From: Enoplolaimus lenunculus
Lineage: Eukaryota; Nematoda; Enoplea; Enoplida; Thoracostomopsidae
Direction: 5' to 3'
Assembly (NCBI GenBank): GCA_030248215.1
Contig: JASANG010002850.1
Coordinates: forward strand, 124,001 to 188,000
DNA: 64,000 nt
Notes under the pieces: model-generated
Seen by the model: only the letters and a program-made list of their open reading frames with translations
What the model was told of the DNA's origin: nothing
Databases searched by the model: none
Shown: positions 31,610 to 44,287 of the stretch, in pieces
Layout of the letters: each line of letters begins with the position of its first letter
Numbering within the stretch: position 1 is the stretch's first letter
Made by a program: the position numbers and the translations under genes

Positions 31610-34600
31610 TCAGCTTTCCGCCGAGACCCCCGTTCCATGTTCGATAAGCCGAACCATCGGATACCAGAATACCTCAGACAAACAGTCACCCTTTGGCCTG
31701 GTCTTCCAATAATTCTTCGTCGCCGCAATAGCTTCCACATCGTGCCGATACGCCCAAAATGTTCTTGTGGTCAAAAAATACGCCAAAAGCACGTCAATAG
31801 TATAGTGCATTCGCGATGTTAAAATGCCAAATATTGCAACTGCAGCTGCAATCGATAGCAAATAGAATGTTAGCTGAATTTTTCGAGGGGCGTATTCTCG
31901 GAATACCATACAAGACAGGATAATAACCATGGTATGACCCGAAAACAACAGATCTCCACACGAATGGCGCAGTCCGGTAGAGGATGTTCCGAAAGTGACC
32001 AGCATATCGCGAACGCGTTTCAGGATTACAGGAGCGGAGGTGTAGTTGAGGGCGGGAGCACATTGGTAGGACGGTGATTGATTCGGTAGTAGGGTGACTG
32101 ACATGCAGACGCAACGAGAGAAATATAGTAAACCAGTTAGGAAAAATATCCTAGAAAATAAAAATTCAAAAATATTGAAGAAACAGATGAGAATTTTGAG
32201 AGTAATTTTTAAAAAAACAAAGTGAGTGGCGTAAACTTGAACAAAACACTGAAGAAAGTTTTAGAGTTTCGCGAGAACGAGATTAGCTTTTAAGAATATT
32301 TTGACAAAAACTATGCGTCGTTGACAATATATTAAATTAAGTAGTTGACATTAAATTTCAAGAATTATTTTAAAAACGAACGGTTAGCTGTTTTTAGCAT
32401 TCAGCACGATACCAGCAACGCTGTATTAAAGCTGCCGGTGCGTCCAGCCGAAATTACATTTAACAAAGACACCGGATTATTTTGGGGGATCTTCCGCAAT
32501 TGAAATTCAAGATGTTGCAATGGATCGAAAAATCAAATGTTATCACAATGTTTGGTCGAGTCTATTTGGGTGCACCAGCCAAATTGGGGGGAACGACCCC
32601 CCCCCGATGCTCCCATGGGGACGCCGTTGGCTAGTTGTGTGCTCAAAATATTGCACAATTCACGGTGTTAACAATTATTATGCGTATACCCAATATAATA
32701 TCGCTGCATTATTTTAGAGTATCATTCGGGCTCAGCGCTAATTTGTCTATCGATGCGTTCTGTGTTTAGTTCCCAATTTAAGACTAAGTCTTAGATGAAT
32801 GTAAACTAAACATGCGGGAAAGGTTAATGTAAATTGTTTCAGTTATTGTCATTAAATGTTGAGTTTACATTCATCTAAGACTAAGTCTTAGATGAATGTA
32901 AACTAAACATGCGGGAACAGTTAATGTAAATTATTTCAGTTATTGTCATTAAATGTTGAGTTTGCTATAACCACAAAACCGATACCTTGACAACACAACC
33001 CATCGATTTTCGTGATACAACGCAACTCCGAGAGCCGCCAGAATACACGCAATCATAAACGCTTCGGCGACTGCTCCGAGCACCAACTGTTCGTCGAAGA
33101 TTGAAAACCAAACATCAGGCAACGGCTCACAGGCGACAGGCAAATAATCGTGAATAATCGCGGTTACAAAATCAGTCGCCAACATCGATGCCGCTAAATA
33201 GAACGTTGTTGCCACGAGTCTAAGTCTACAACGGTCGAACGGCAGCGGTGGTGACGGCGACTCGAGTCGCGATTCGTCTCCGCTGTCGTTATCGCGATGT
33301 GTGTCTCCAGTGCCGTCGTTGCGACGTCTGGCGTCTAGACAGCTGTCGTTACGACGGCGGCAGTTGTCGTCGCCACCATCGTTGTTGTCGTCGCCGCCGT
33401 CGTCAGAATTGCGCCCGCCACTTTGTCGTCGACAAGACGCCAACAATGACGATGCAACAGTTGGGCAACACGTGAATTGCTCGCCACAGCCACTCCAGCG
33501 ATTGGTAGCGACAAGTGTGCGATTGTGTCGAGTTGTTGCGGTTGTTGCTTGAGTTGAAGTGTCGCGAGACGATTGGTCGTCGTTGTTGCGGCGAGGTGCC
33601 TCACGTTGGGCGGCGTTGCACGGTGGTAGGTGTAGCGGTTGGTGTTGGCTGTCGATAGTGACAGGAGTCTCGGTGAGCAACGTTGGTCCTGGTGTAGCTC
33701 GGAGCCGGCCAAAACAGTTGGTTGGCAGCGTGATGCGAGACGAACTTCGTTTCTCGCCTTGAAGGTCGCCTTTATCGCCGCAGTCGCCATGGTTTCCTGG
33801 TGGATTGTTGTGGTTTGAAAATTTCGGGGAGGATGAAGGTTCAAAACTGGAAGTTAAGTTGTCCTCGTATTCATGCTCCGAGCAGTGATTGCAGTTACCT
33901 CCAGTTGTTGAGTTGCTCTGATCTGACGCTAGCAATGCACGACGCGATCCGCTATACTGATAGCAAAACGGTGGCGATTTTGAAGTCGCCAACTCAGGTA
34001 AGATTGAATTTCGTTCATGTCCTAATTCGATTGAACTAGCGGTACCTGGCCGGGGTGAAGGCATTTGGTCCTTTAGATTGTGACCTTCTTCTAATTTTGA
34101 CATGGTGCAATTACCAAAAGCAGTAGGATCAGCTGGTATATTTTGGATACAACCGTTCCTATTTGAGTCTTGCTCGCAAAATTTTGATTCGAATTTTTCC
34201 GAAAAGAATATTAAATTTTGGTTAAGTAACGACCCAGGATTGGTTTGCAGTGGCAAAGCTGGCAACGAACCAGATATATTATATTTACTAGGTTTTGCGT
34301 TGCTACCAACACCTATGTGTGTGGTCAGAAGCGCAGATTTAGTATCAGATTTTTGTAAATAATCAGCTTCATTAATGGCTTCGTTGACACTTGGATGTTG
34401 GTGTTCGGCTAAATGTTCTTCGCTCAAAATGACAAACGAATTTAAGTCGACAGAATTTGAGCTGGTGCTACCAAGTGTACGAGCACTTCCTGTACTAAGA
34501 GAAGAGCCCAAAGCCAACGTCCCACCTTGCTCTGCTGCCGCAGGATAGGAATTTACCCCAGAAAAGTTATCAGGGATAGAAGCGTTTGATATGTGATCAG

Positions 34601-34718
34601 GATTTGTAGGTCGATAATGTTGAAAAATTTGGTTTGGGCCAAATGTCGGAATGCGTCCAGTACTTATTAAATCGTTATTACCGTCATTTGATCTATCACT
34701 AATATCGGATTTAGTCAT
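31610..34718 (-). CDS. sphingomyelin synthase-family protein (2 exons)
   Basis: Exon 1 is 34718-32986 and exon 2 is 32150-31610; the split codon AG/G joins in phase, giving 757 aa. These multi-pass Golgi or plasma-membrane enzymes transfer a phospho-head group from phosphatidylcholine (or phosphatidylethanolamine) to ceramide. The conserved part starts near residue 490: a membrane segment, PLPDVWFSIF, more hydrophobic segments, then RIFFLTGLLYFSRC, CGDLLFSGHT and HYTIDVLLAYF. The catalytic triad is H650, H693 and D697, all present, and TTRTFWAYR follows as in the family. The first ~480 residues are unusual: Ser/Asn-rich, then an Asp/Asn/Arg-rich stretch encoded by GTC/GAC-like triplets. No SAM domain is visible, which argues against the SMSr/SAMD8 type. 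The start is the first Met of the long frame; an upstream exon cannot be excluded. The synthase subtype cannot be told by eye. Confidence 0.88.
32781..32963. repeat. 97-bp tandem duplication with palindromic junction
   Basis: Two near-identical units (32781-32877 and 32878-32963, the second shorter). At the junction is a perfect palindrome with 20-bp arms around one base (32863-32903). The repeat lies in the single intron of the sphingomyelin synthase gene and ends 22 bp from the exon 1 splice donor. It may be a tandem pair of a small inverted-repeat element. Confidence 0.75.
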
Positions 34719-34843
34719 TTTTGTTGTGCATAATTCAATTGGTCCCCCTGAAAGTCAAACAACTTTTCCAAACCATGGCTCGCGAGAGGCCTGTGAGTCG
34801 TATCTATAATGGTGTTAGAAAAAACTGTTTGGAAATATTTTCC

Positions 34844-35257
34844 CATGATATAAATCGGATATCCGTTTCCATTCGCGTTTCCGGTAACAATTGGTGCCAG
34901 TTTCCGGTGACAATCGATATCCGTTTCCGTTATCGAAATAACGGAAATTCTGTTATTTTTACGCTCAAATTTAGTTATTAAACAGGTATATATCAAAGTT
35001 TTCATTACAGATATGCTGCAATTGTTCGACATGAAATAAAAATTTTGAAATTCATCCAAAATCTTCAAAATTTCGATGCATCAGTCATTTTTCTCTAAAA
35101 AATTTGAAAAGCCCGGTGAATATTTACACACCTCAATTGTACTGGCAGAAAAATAAGTTCTTTTAAACTTTTATACTTCGATATTCGTTTTCCGGTTACC
35201 AATTTTGATCATTATCCGTTTCCGTTTCTATTATTTTTATTATCCGTTTACACCCTG
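34844..35257. mobile_element. hAT-like MITE (CAGGGTGTAA family)
   Basis: The right end is the complement of CAGGGTGTAAACGGATAA; the left end is decayed but followed by CGGATATCCGTTTCC, as in the copy at 61495. The shared middle contains TGCTGCAATTGTTCGACATG. No coding capacity. Confidence 0.6.
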
Positions 35258-35283
35258 ATATATATTTCAAACACCACTGAACC

Positions 35284-35475
35284 CAGGGCCGGAGCAGCCA
35301 CCCCCATACCCCCATTTGGGGGCCCTCACCCCTAAACGGCCCCACCCTAATCGGTTGAAACAAAAACCGCTTAAGTTTTAAAATGCGCCTGGCTTCTCGT
35401 TCGCTTCGATCGCGAGTTTGAGGGCCCCCACTCTGGAATATAGAGAAGCCCCCAACCCTGCCTGCTCCGGCACTG
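35284..35475. mobile_element. hAT-like MITE (CAGGGCCGGAGCAG family)
   Basis: 192 bp with ends CAGGGCCGGAGCAG and its near complement CTGCTCCGGCACTG. The same element, about 80% alike by eye, lies at 38439-38634. CAG...CTG ends are typical of hAT elements. No target duplication is clear. Confidence 0.65.
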
Positions 35476-36318
35476 ATTAGACTAAGCGCCCTTTAAAAGA
35501 AAGATATACCAACAAATTGACAAGAAGAGAAGTGGGTGGCGAGTACAGACAGATTACTCCATCATTTTCTGCTAAACTAAAACCTTAGATAAAATCCAAC
35601 CGTCATTGTGACATATTTTGTAACCGCACGTTATTTACTGTCAATTTTTTTGTTTAAAAACAAGCGAAGAAGCAAGTTAAACATTACTAAAAGCATCTCA
35701 TTACGATCGACAACAGCAGAACAGGGGCGTACTGAACGTTTGAGAAACATGGTTGCGGGAGCTTGAACACACCTGCTATTTTAGTATTACAACATACTGT
35801 CAAATATGCACTGTTTTACTGAACCATCGTTAACTGTTTGGCAATTGTTTCCTAAGAACAAATATTTTAGGTCGTTGTTTTCACTACTGAACCCCGGCGA
35901 TTCTTAGTCTTCAATGCGCCATAACAATAAATACAACGGGTAGGGCACAGCTGTTATTCTACTTATAAGAAAAAACACTATATATTGATGAGGGGAGGCC
36001 GAAAGAGTTTTCTCGAACCGGGGGGGGTAGGAGGTATAAAAACGAGACGTTTTAAACTATAATTGATGAGTCGAAACATATGGCTCTGTCCAGGTGTTGT
36101 TTTAATAACTGTCTTGAAAGTTTTTTGGCTAAGCATTTCTCACTTTTATATATGTGTAATAAACAGGTTAGGGGTTTAAAACGTGTTGTGGTTTAATTTT
36201 CATTTTCGGTCGTCTATAAATCGGCGTGAGTCAACAGGATGTTGGGACCAACAGCCTGTGACTGGCATCGGCAAAAGTTAGAGAATTTAATCTTTTCTAA
36301 AACGCGGACAACGGCGGC
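35476..36318. other. intergenic, no gene seen
   Basis: AT-rich sequence without a supported coding region or repeat, apart from a short G-run near 36020-36030. Confidence 0.45.
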
Positions 36319-36787
36319 GAGAGAGGATAGGGAATGTGCGAGAGAGGATGGGGAATGTGCGAGAGAGGATGGGGAATGTGCGAGAGAGGATGGGGGAATG
36401 TGCGAGAGAGGATGGGGGAATGTGCGAGAGAGGATGGGGGAATGTGCGAGAGAGGATGGGGGAATGTGTGAGAGAGGATGGGGGAATGTGCGAGAGAGGA
36501 TGGGGGAATGTGCGAGAGAGGATGGGGAATGTGTGAGAGAGGATGGGGGAATGTGTGAGAGAGGATGGGGGAATGTGCGAGAGAGGATGGGGGAATGTGC
36601 GAGAGAGGATGGGGGAATGTGCGAGAGAGGATGGGGGAATGTGCGAGAGAGGATGGGGAATGTGCGAGAGAGGATGGGAATGTGCGAGAGAGGATGGGGG
36701 AATGTGCGAGAGGATGGGGAATGTGTAAGAGCATGGGAAATGTGCGAGAGAGGATGGAGAATGTGCGAGAGAGAATGGGGGAATGTA
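36319..36787. repeat. 22-23-bp minisatellite, about 20 copies
   Basis: The unit is GGGAATGTGCGAGAGAGGAT with one to three extra G. Copies differ mainly in G-run length, C/T in TGTGCGAG/TGTGTGAG, and a few larger changes at the right end. Because the unit lacks stop codons in several frames, open frames of up to 193 codons exist on both strands; these look like a consequence of the repeat and not like genes. Confidence 0.9.
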
Positions 36788-38438
36788 TCCCCCACTGGCC
36801 CTGTATTGGTATCAGTTTAATGATGCAATTAGATGCTAGGGGTGAAAACTTTAGATACCGCGAGGGAGAGAAAATTTGAACTCATACAACCGAAACTTTA
36901 GTCACAATTTTCCAAAATATTTCCTTTCAGCTGATGGAACGGCAGGTAAGCGTGAAGCTATTCTTGTTGTTCGACGTAGTCCTGCGCCACACGGTGCCGC
37001 AAGTCAAAATGTTTGTAAGGATTATCGGTCCGCTTCTCTATCCACTGAGCTGACGCAGCCATAAAGCCTAAAGAGACCCTAAATGAGACCAAAGTAGAAA
37101 AAAATGGCCTCGACTATTCTCAGATATGTAACAGACACTCAAAGAACTCGTACAAAACTTGAATCAAGCCAGAGCAAAATTACGGACATAGCAATCAACC
37201 CACATGCTTCAGAACAAGTTAGTTCTACTCAAAAGAAAACAAATAAAAAGAAGGAATGTTGGGTCCAACTATAACATGGGTAGAATTAAAAACAAATAGC
37301 AGTCCGTAACTGAATAACAGGGGAACTCCCTGTTGATTGTCAAAATAAATATCAATCCCCCTATTATTCGGTCACTGCCGTTATGTTACGTATACAAGAT
37401 TGAAGACAACGCATATGAATCCGCCGCAAAGCCGTATAAACAACAGTGTCGCTCACATTTCCCAACCCATCCCGCTAAATAATAAGTTATGCAGCTTAAT
37501 CCTATTGATTTCAACATCATTTTAACCACCTGAGATCGGACATGATTTTAACCACCTGAGATCGGACATGATTTGAGTATACGCTGGCGAGATTGATAAC
37601 GACAAAAGCTCAACTATTCTCAAAAAGTTGGTAACATATATATCTTAATATAAAAGAACTTAAATATTAATATTTTTAAGGCAAAAATACAAATTACTTA
37701 CGATATTGGCATCAAGAAATGTTTTATTTGATGAATTCGTTTATTTAAAATTTGTTAATCACCCTCTGGATTTGAACAAAAAAACAAAATCATTTCCTTT
37801 AATCGTTCTAAAGCTAGAAAACAAAATTAATAATCGTCACAAATACAACTAAGCGATGCATAAAAGTTCGTATTGTTTTTTAGCAAATTGTCAACATAAA
37901 CATGACCACAAGCGTATTGAACATTTCAGTTTCGCATTGTATACTTTTAAAATAAACATGTTTCCACCCTCACAAAGAACAATTTTGGTTTCAGGGGAGC
38001 TGCCGCTCCTTTGAAGGGGGGAACTGCCGCCTCCCAAACCGCCTCACTAACCGCTTCTCATTCTTACGCGCAAAAACAGTTCAAAATGATTCAAGTAATT
38101 TTAGCTCTTTCAATAATAAAATGCTTACTGCAGGGGTTTGGGGGTTGCCGGCCCCTATCCTGGTTTAACGCAATGCAAAATTGACATCTCACTAGAAACT
38201 AGTTTTTCAAACAGGAAAACAAAACACTTTTATGTTACAAGTGAAAAAGTTGTCTCCCCACATTTGCGTAGTGGCGGGGGAAACTACAAAAGTGCCAATT
38301 AATTGATACCACAAGGTATATTCGATTGAATACCATTGAAAACATTGATATAACATGATAGACTTTAGTTTATCGAAATATTGTGGTTTCAGTTATTATA
38401 CCTAATTTGCAACATTAAACTTTAATATATCATTTGAA
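36788..38438. other. intergenic with dispersed repeat
   Basis: A copy of the GGTTAAAAATAAATAACAG-type repeat lies at 37278-37382. A stretch near 37080-37140 resembles one near 53382-53430. A tandem 24-bp duplication (ACCTGAGATCGGACATGATT) lies near 37528-37575. No gene recognised. Confidence 0.45.
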
Positions 38439-38634
38439 CAGGGCCGGAGTAGCCATCACCCATTCCCCCATTTCGGGGCCCCCACCCCTAAAGGAGCCCC
38501 AACCCTAACTGGATGAAACAAAAACCGCTTAACTTTTAAAAATGTGTCTGGCTACTCGCTCGCTTCGCTCACGAGTTTGGGGCCCCTACCCTGGAATTTG
38601 GTGGGAGCCCTCAACCCTGCCTGCTCCGGCACTG
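38439..38634. mobile_element. hAT-like MITE (CAGGGCCGGAGCAG family), second copy
   Basis: Ends CAGGGCCGGAGTAG and CTGCTCCGGCACTG, with the interior shared with 35284-35475 (for example GAAACAAAAACCGCTTAA). No coding capacity. Confidence 0.65.
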
Positions 38635-39945
38635 CATCTAGCGAAAACTTGACTCAAAATAAGCAAATCAAAGGTCAAGGATAAGCGATGGTATATCTTC
38701 AACAGCCCATTAAAAACGCTCTCAAACAAAATCTTAATGGTAGAGCCTTGTTACGATCTCTTAGTTTCCTGCCAAATACGGAAGCGGAAATAAAATTGAA
38801 TCGTAGCCAATGTTATGCAATGTATTTTGCACAGTTCCACAGTTAACGCCTGATCTATAAACATTGCGCCGTTTATATATAAATTTAAAATTTGAATTAT
38901 AAGTAAAACACTATTTGACACACATAGCTATTCTCGAATTGAAACGGGGGATGTAGCAATATATATTCAGTTAAAATTTCTTGAGAAACGAGGTCAAAGC
39001 AGTTTCACAGTCTTTACAATAACCTGTTGCATCTCAGAGGTCAAAAATGTGTCACGACATGAAGTTATACCCTTCCGAAATAAAATTCACGCTCCGATCG
39101 TTCAACAGAGTCCCAAGCGGAGGGCATTGGGGGGCCATCCGCCAAATTTTGCTGGTGCCCCCCAAAATAGACTCGGTCTAAAAAGTAAACAATCTTGAAT
39201 TGCAATTGTAGCGTGCAAAATTGTTCGGTTCCGAGCTCCAAATATAATTTTCTACGGACGCCCCTGGATCGTAAAACATTTCGAGCGCGTTTAATGATAA
39301 AACGAGTACATACCAACGAATTTAAATAAACACTGCAAAATTCCACAGTACACCACACACATTAACAACAAGTGCACATTTCATAGTAAAAGTAAATATC
39401 AATCATTTTCATTCTCTCACCACAATTGAAGCGAACCCGGCAATCAAAAATTACAAGCTGAGACTGCAACAACACAATTCTGCAGATGCCCAAGAAAAAT
39501 TTAATTAACATAGAATTGTTTTAATTTTGCCAAAAAATCTCTCGGCTGGTTGCAAGGATTCCCGTACCGGTGGTAATCCCTTTTGCTCCTCCTGCTAGTT
39601 TCGGCATCGTTTGAGCGAATATGAGAAGTGTGTAATAGAAAGTTTAATTTCATAGAAAGTACACTGATTGTTCAGAAAAACTACGGATGAAACTTTTGTA
39701 CACCGATTAAATTTGCTATAATAGAATGTTCGAATCAGTGAGTTTAAACAATCGCTAAACGGTATGAAATATTATTGCTTAAACACAACCGAGACTACGC
39801 ATTGCAAAGCCTCTCCCGTCGACCGGACCACAGTCGTTTCCATACGATTCTCTGAGGGCACCAAATGATCTACAACTCTCACAGGCCGGATGTGATTGAT
39901 TAACCGAGCCCCTTTGTTGTTTCCGTAGACTTAAGCGTCGTTCAC

Positions 39946-40130
39946 AATTAGACAAGACAAGACAAGAAGTTTATTTAGACCGAAAGCACGACAAAATATG
40001 CATTTAGTACAAATAGTACAAACACAGCCAAGTTGACACAAAATCATTGAACGTGTGCAATACACCCAAATAAAGGAAAAGTTAGAAAGAGGGCATGCCC
40101 TACTTATATACTCATTTTAAGTTGGACATA
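39946..40130 (-). mobile_element. possible LINE 3' end with (CTTGT)n tail
   Basis: On the - strand the text ends AATAAACTTCTTGTCTTGTC followed by more CTTGT units, the form of a microsatellite tail seen on some CR1/L2-type LINEs. No reverse transcriptase is visible upstream, so this is weak. Confidence 0.3.
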
Positions 40131-40504
40131 ATTTGCGCTGCTGCTACAGATTCGACGTTTTAGAGCGTCTGACAGTTTTCAAACCGTATTTACAATTTAG
40201 ACTAATTTCCAGCAAATTTGTCTAAAGCAATTGCAGAGTCGCTAAGAGTAAGAAGCATTTTCAGGAGGAGAGGCTGTTTCTGTAGGAGTCGTGTTGCTAC
40301 CCTCGTCGCTGCTGTAGTGTTATTGAAACTGAAGATACATATTATGATTGGGGGACTGGTTTGGTAAGGCCCTGCTAGGCGCAGGTTTAGCCTGCGTTTA
40401 CATTTAAGTTTGAATGCCAATTGACATCTAAGCTTGAGTTTTAACCTCTTATAGGCTTATAAATTCCATGGCTCATAATAACTATAACCATCTGCCGGTT
40501 AAGT

Positions 40505-40763
40505 CTACGCTGTAAATTTCAGTGAGTTGATTTTAACTCAGAATGAGTTGAATCACTCAGTCTGACTGTTGAGGACTATCAGAACTCAGAATTTTGAGTT
40601 GATTCAATTCATTCTTAGTTAATTAACCAACCCACCCAGAGTTAACTCAACTCAGATTGAGAATCAAATCAACTCAGAGTGAGTTAATGTTTACTGATAC
40701 TAATTCAGAAATAACCAACTCGCTAATTGAATTGATTAATCAACTCAATTGAATTTACAGTGT
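40505..40763. mobile_element. CACTGTAAATT-type MITE, uninterrupted copy
   Basis: Starts CTGTAAATTTCAGTGAGTTG and ends CAATTGAATTTACAGTG. The interior is dense in ACTCAG/CTGAGT words. This copy is the reference for the nested and split copies at 4055 and 9462. Confidence 0.75.
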
Positions 40764-40902
40764 AAAGCTTGAGCCTAAGCCAACGATAAGCCCAAAGTGA
40801 TTGCTATGACTAAGCCTCCGAGGCTTGGACAATAATATACAACAAGGCCGTAAAAGTTGCTAGTATAAGCATATTTCTAAACCTAAGCCTAAGCCTAACG
40901 TT

Positions 40903-41006
40903 TACTGTAGTGACCGGAATAAAACGGGGGACTGGTATTTTTTGGCCTCTCCAGGAGGTACCTCCATCCTGTTATGCGGTTACGGATTGATATTTATTTT
41001 TAACCT
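40903..41006 (-). repeat. short dispersed repeat (about 105 bp), inverted copy
   Basis: Starts TACTGTAGTGACCGGAATAA and ends TATTTATTTTTAACC, the complement of the unit at 3786-3894. A TTAGGC-family fragment lies just before it (about 40840-40900). Confidence 0.55.
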
Positions 41007-41204
41007 ACACTCCGCCACCTTTCGTTATTGATATATCCGATACTGCAATTATCCGTTTAATACGTTTGTCTTGCATAAAAAACTTGAGCTATAATGCAAG
41101 GTTATACTTAGGAATGCACCTCCAAAACTTAAGTTATGCCTTAAAGTTTCGAACTATGGACCTCTGTTGCTACCCTCTCTCCTTCGGGTAGCTACAGTAA
41201 AAAT

Positions 41205-41398
41205 GAGTTTATACCTAAGCCTAAGCCTAGGCAAAACATAGTCTAAAGCTTAAGCTTGCTTTATTGTCTTCCAGCAGAAAAACGTTCCGCCCCTATATAT
41301 TTTTGCTTAGATCTAGGCTTTATGTATAAGCTAATTCTTACGCCTAGGATTTATGAATATGCTTACTACTATACGGCCCTGTTCCATACATTGGCTAC
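41205..41398. mobile_element. TTAGGC-family MITE, rearranged copy
   Basis: The left half carries CCTAAGCCTAAGCC and the box with AAACGTTCCGCCCC. The right half carries the family in the other orientation and ends CGGCCCTGTTCCATACATTG. It looks like two half elements joined. Confidence 0.5.
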
Positions 41399-44287
41399 AT
41401 CTGTACAAACAGCGTATTTTTAGCTTAAAAAGGCTTGAAAAAATTACGAAACGAAGCCATAAACGAAAGTGTTATGATATCTATTTCACGCACACATAAA
41501 GCTTCCATGCTAGCTTACATAATTTTAGATAGCTATACATATACTATTTCTGAAACATATCACCTACCAACCATGAAAATAAAACGAAAGCATACACATT
41601 AAAACGCACATTAATTCAGATAATTCGGTCAGTATGGATCTTGTGGTAGCAAAATTAATATACACTAAAAAACCGAAACTCTGATCAAAACGGGCAAAAA
41701 TATTCCATTTTTATCTGTAGAATTGTGTTAGGTTTAAAGAATAAACACCAGGAAATAGCGCACGCCGTCAAGGGCGACCCAGAGGAGTGGTGATACGCTC
41801 GATACACCCATTTGAAATATTTTTTCAACATATGGTAAAATTCCTAGCGGCTTTAGGAAACTTCATTGCCGACATCTCGCCCCCGACAATTTGTTCCTAA
41901 AAAATTTGTCCACGTAAACATTTGTAACCCGGAAAGTTTGTGCCAGACAATTTGTCTCTGCCAGTTCGTCTCTGGGAAGTGCGTTCCTGGAATAATTCGC
42001 CAGTAAAAGTTTGCTTTGGGATACGAGTTGTCAGGGGCGAACTGTGTAAAACGAAATTTCCGTATGCCGGTTGCTATCTTTAAACCGTGCGAAAAGATAT
42101 GACTTCAGTTTCTGGGGCTCTATGCCCTTTTAAACCATAGACCCTTTAACACTTTTCCCTATAAGGTTATTTTATGACACGGTTTAGGCTTATTTCTAGG
42201 TAAGCCATTTTTGTACCCATTCCTAAACTAAAGCATAAACGTGAGCCTAAATCGTAACCCTGTAGGGGGAAGCATACCAGAACCAAACCATATCCTGAGA
42301 CACATCAAACAACATGGAAAAAATAAAACATTCCGGTCAAAAACTCACTACATCGTTAAGCCAAAACATGGCGACAGCGCCGAAAACATTTTTAACTCAC
42401 AAGTACTACAATCATGAAAACAAATAGAGAACTCTCGCTTTGCTAGGCGCTGTAAAACACAGACCGGCATGTGCCAGAAACCCATAGAAAAGTTCGCAAA
42501 GTTTTGTGCCCTAAACTTTTGCATAATATAGAGCATGATTCAATTTGAGCCAAGTATGTTGTGACTTTATTAACAACAATCTTAAAATGACATAGCTAGC
42601 TCAAGTTGGCTTGCTACGCTAGCGAATACTTTATGTTTAAGGCTAGCTAAGTAATTAAAAAATTTTAAGTCGTATATAGAAGCATAAAATAAGTTTTAAT
42701 TACGAAATGGAAGACTTAGTAAATTTTTAAAATAGTAAATTTATGTTATTGGGCTCATTCGCTTATTTGCCTATTTTTTACTTTGGGTGGTATAAACAGT
42801 TTGTTGTATACAAAGAAGTTTGTCACGTTTGAGTCATTTTGATCATTCGTCTTCAGGTTTATCCATTTTTAGGTGATGCTTTATATGAAGAATTAGTTGC
42901 GCAATAAGACTTAATAGAAATTATTACCAAATCTCCACTATTTTGATATAAAACGTCCATTTACATAAAGTTGTAAGCAATTTTGTAAAACTACTGCCAA
43001 CGATTTTAAGTCTTGTAACTAAACCTAGAATGCCCGACATACTGTAGTGTCCCGAATAAGAGGGGGAATAAGAGGAGCACCAAGAATTTAAGCAAATATT
43101 TTTTATATCTGAGTTGTACTTTAAACAATCATTCAAATTTAAGAAAAATGATCATGTCTCATTGTGAACGATACTTAAAAATTGCCTGAAGTATTCATTG
43201 CGCAATTGTCGTCAATTCACTCATATGAGTTCATAGCAATGTATAGAACAGGGCCGTAACAGTAGTGTAATCATATTCCTACGATAACTTATAAACTCAA
43301 ACTCGCAAGCAATGTATTTCGATAAATATCTAAAGTAAATCAATATAATTCAATTGACAGTACTTTCAGAAAACACCCTGGCAACTCGTTTAGTCGCAAC
43401 CTATTTCCTCTTAGCCTACTGTTCTACTTGCTTTACACCAGGGGTCTATAATAAACTAATTCACGACATAAGCAAATTATTTTAACATCTATCTAAATCA
43501 GAAATTTCTAAGTCAGTCTAAAATATTAAATACTAAATTTCTGAAATAAAATAGTTTTACACTTCCTATTGTAGACCCATCGCGCAATTATAGAATCCTG
43601 GTTACGCCTCTGCGTTTGTGTATATAATCAAAATGAATAAATGCGCTCAAGAAACGGTCAAAAACGAACCCATAAAGCCTCTGTATCGAGAAAGACAGAA
43701 ATATATCCTGCGAAACCTACACCGAGCGGCGGTTTGAACACGTCTGTAGATGTAGGCGCTGTTCATTCGGTTTCAGACAGGGTTCTGGTTTGGCGAGAGC
43801 CACGTTTATCTTGGAACATTTGCGTATCTATTGTTTTGTTTTTGAGCCTTTTTATTGGTCTCTGCTAGCATTTATTTATTTATTTATTTAGTTATTTATT
43901 TATACAAATATAATGGTCAAAGGCCTTGCAAAACGCCATAACCCTCTTGTCGAACCCCCCTCTGGCTTCGCCGAAGTCGTTTTTATTACAGAGCATTCAT
44001 GACAGTTCGACAGCATTGCTCACGAGAACTCTAAGGTGACCGAAAATGCGAGCTAAAACGACTAGCTATGTGGTCATGTATGTGATTATATATACTATAC
44101 ATATATACATAACCATTGGCGTGTGTAGTCATTGTTTCAGTTTGGGAACGTATACACCTCATGTAAAAAGTTTTGACCTATACGATTCAGAATGATGCTA
44201 AAGAAGGTTAAAGACGTGTTTTCTTGTTTCTCTCAAAACTTCGGGCGATCTACAGCCTCTGTCCCACCTCTTGTGTACGCTTCTGAA
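41399..44287. other. intergenic, no gene seen
   Basis: Contains a cluster of GACAATTTGT/GTTTGTCT-like words near 41870-42010, a TTAGGC-family fragment near 43240-43290 and short TATTTA/ATACAT microsatellites near 43870-43900 and 44085-44120. No coding region could be supported. Confidence 0.45.

Noticed and set aside
36239-36820. Open frames of 193 codons on both strands
   Set aside because: They are produced by the minisatellite; repeat peptides on both strands, no domain and no splice context.
39065-39358. 97-codon - strand open frame
   Set aside because: Low-information sequence with no domain; no splice signals or homology recognised.
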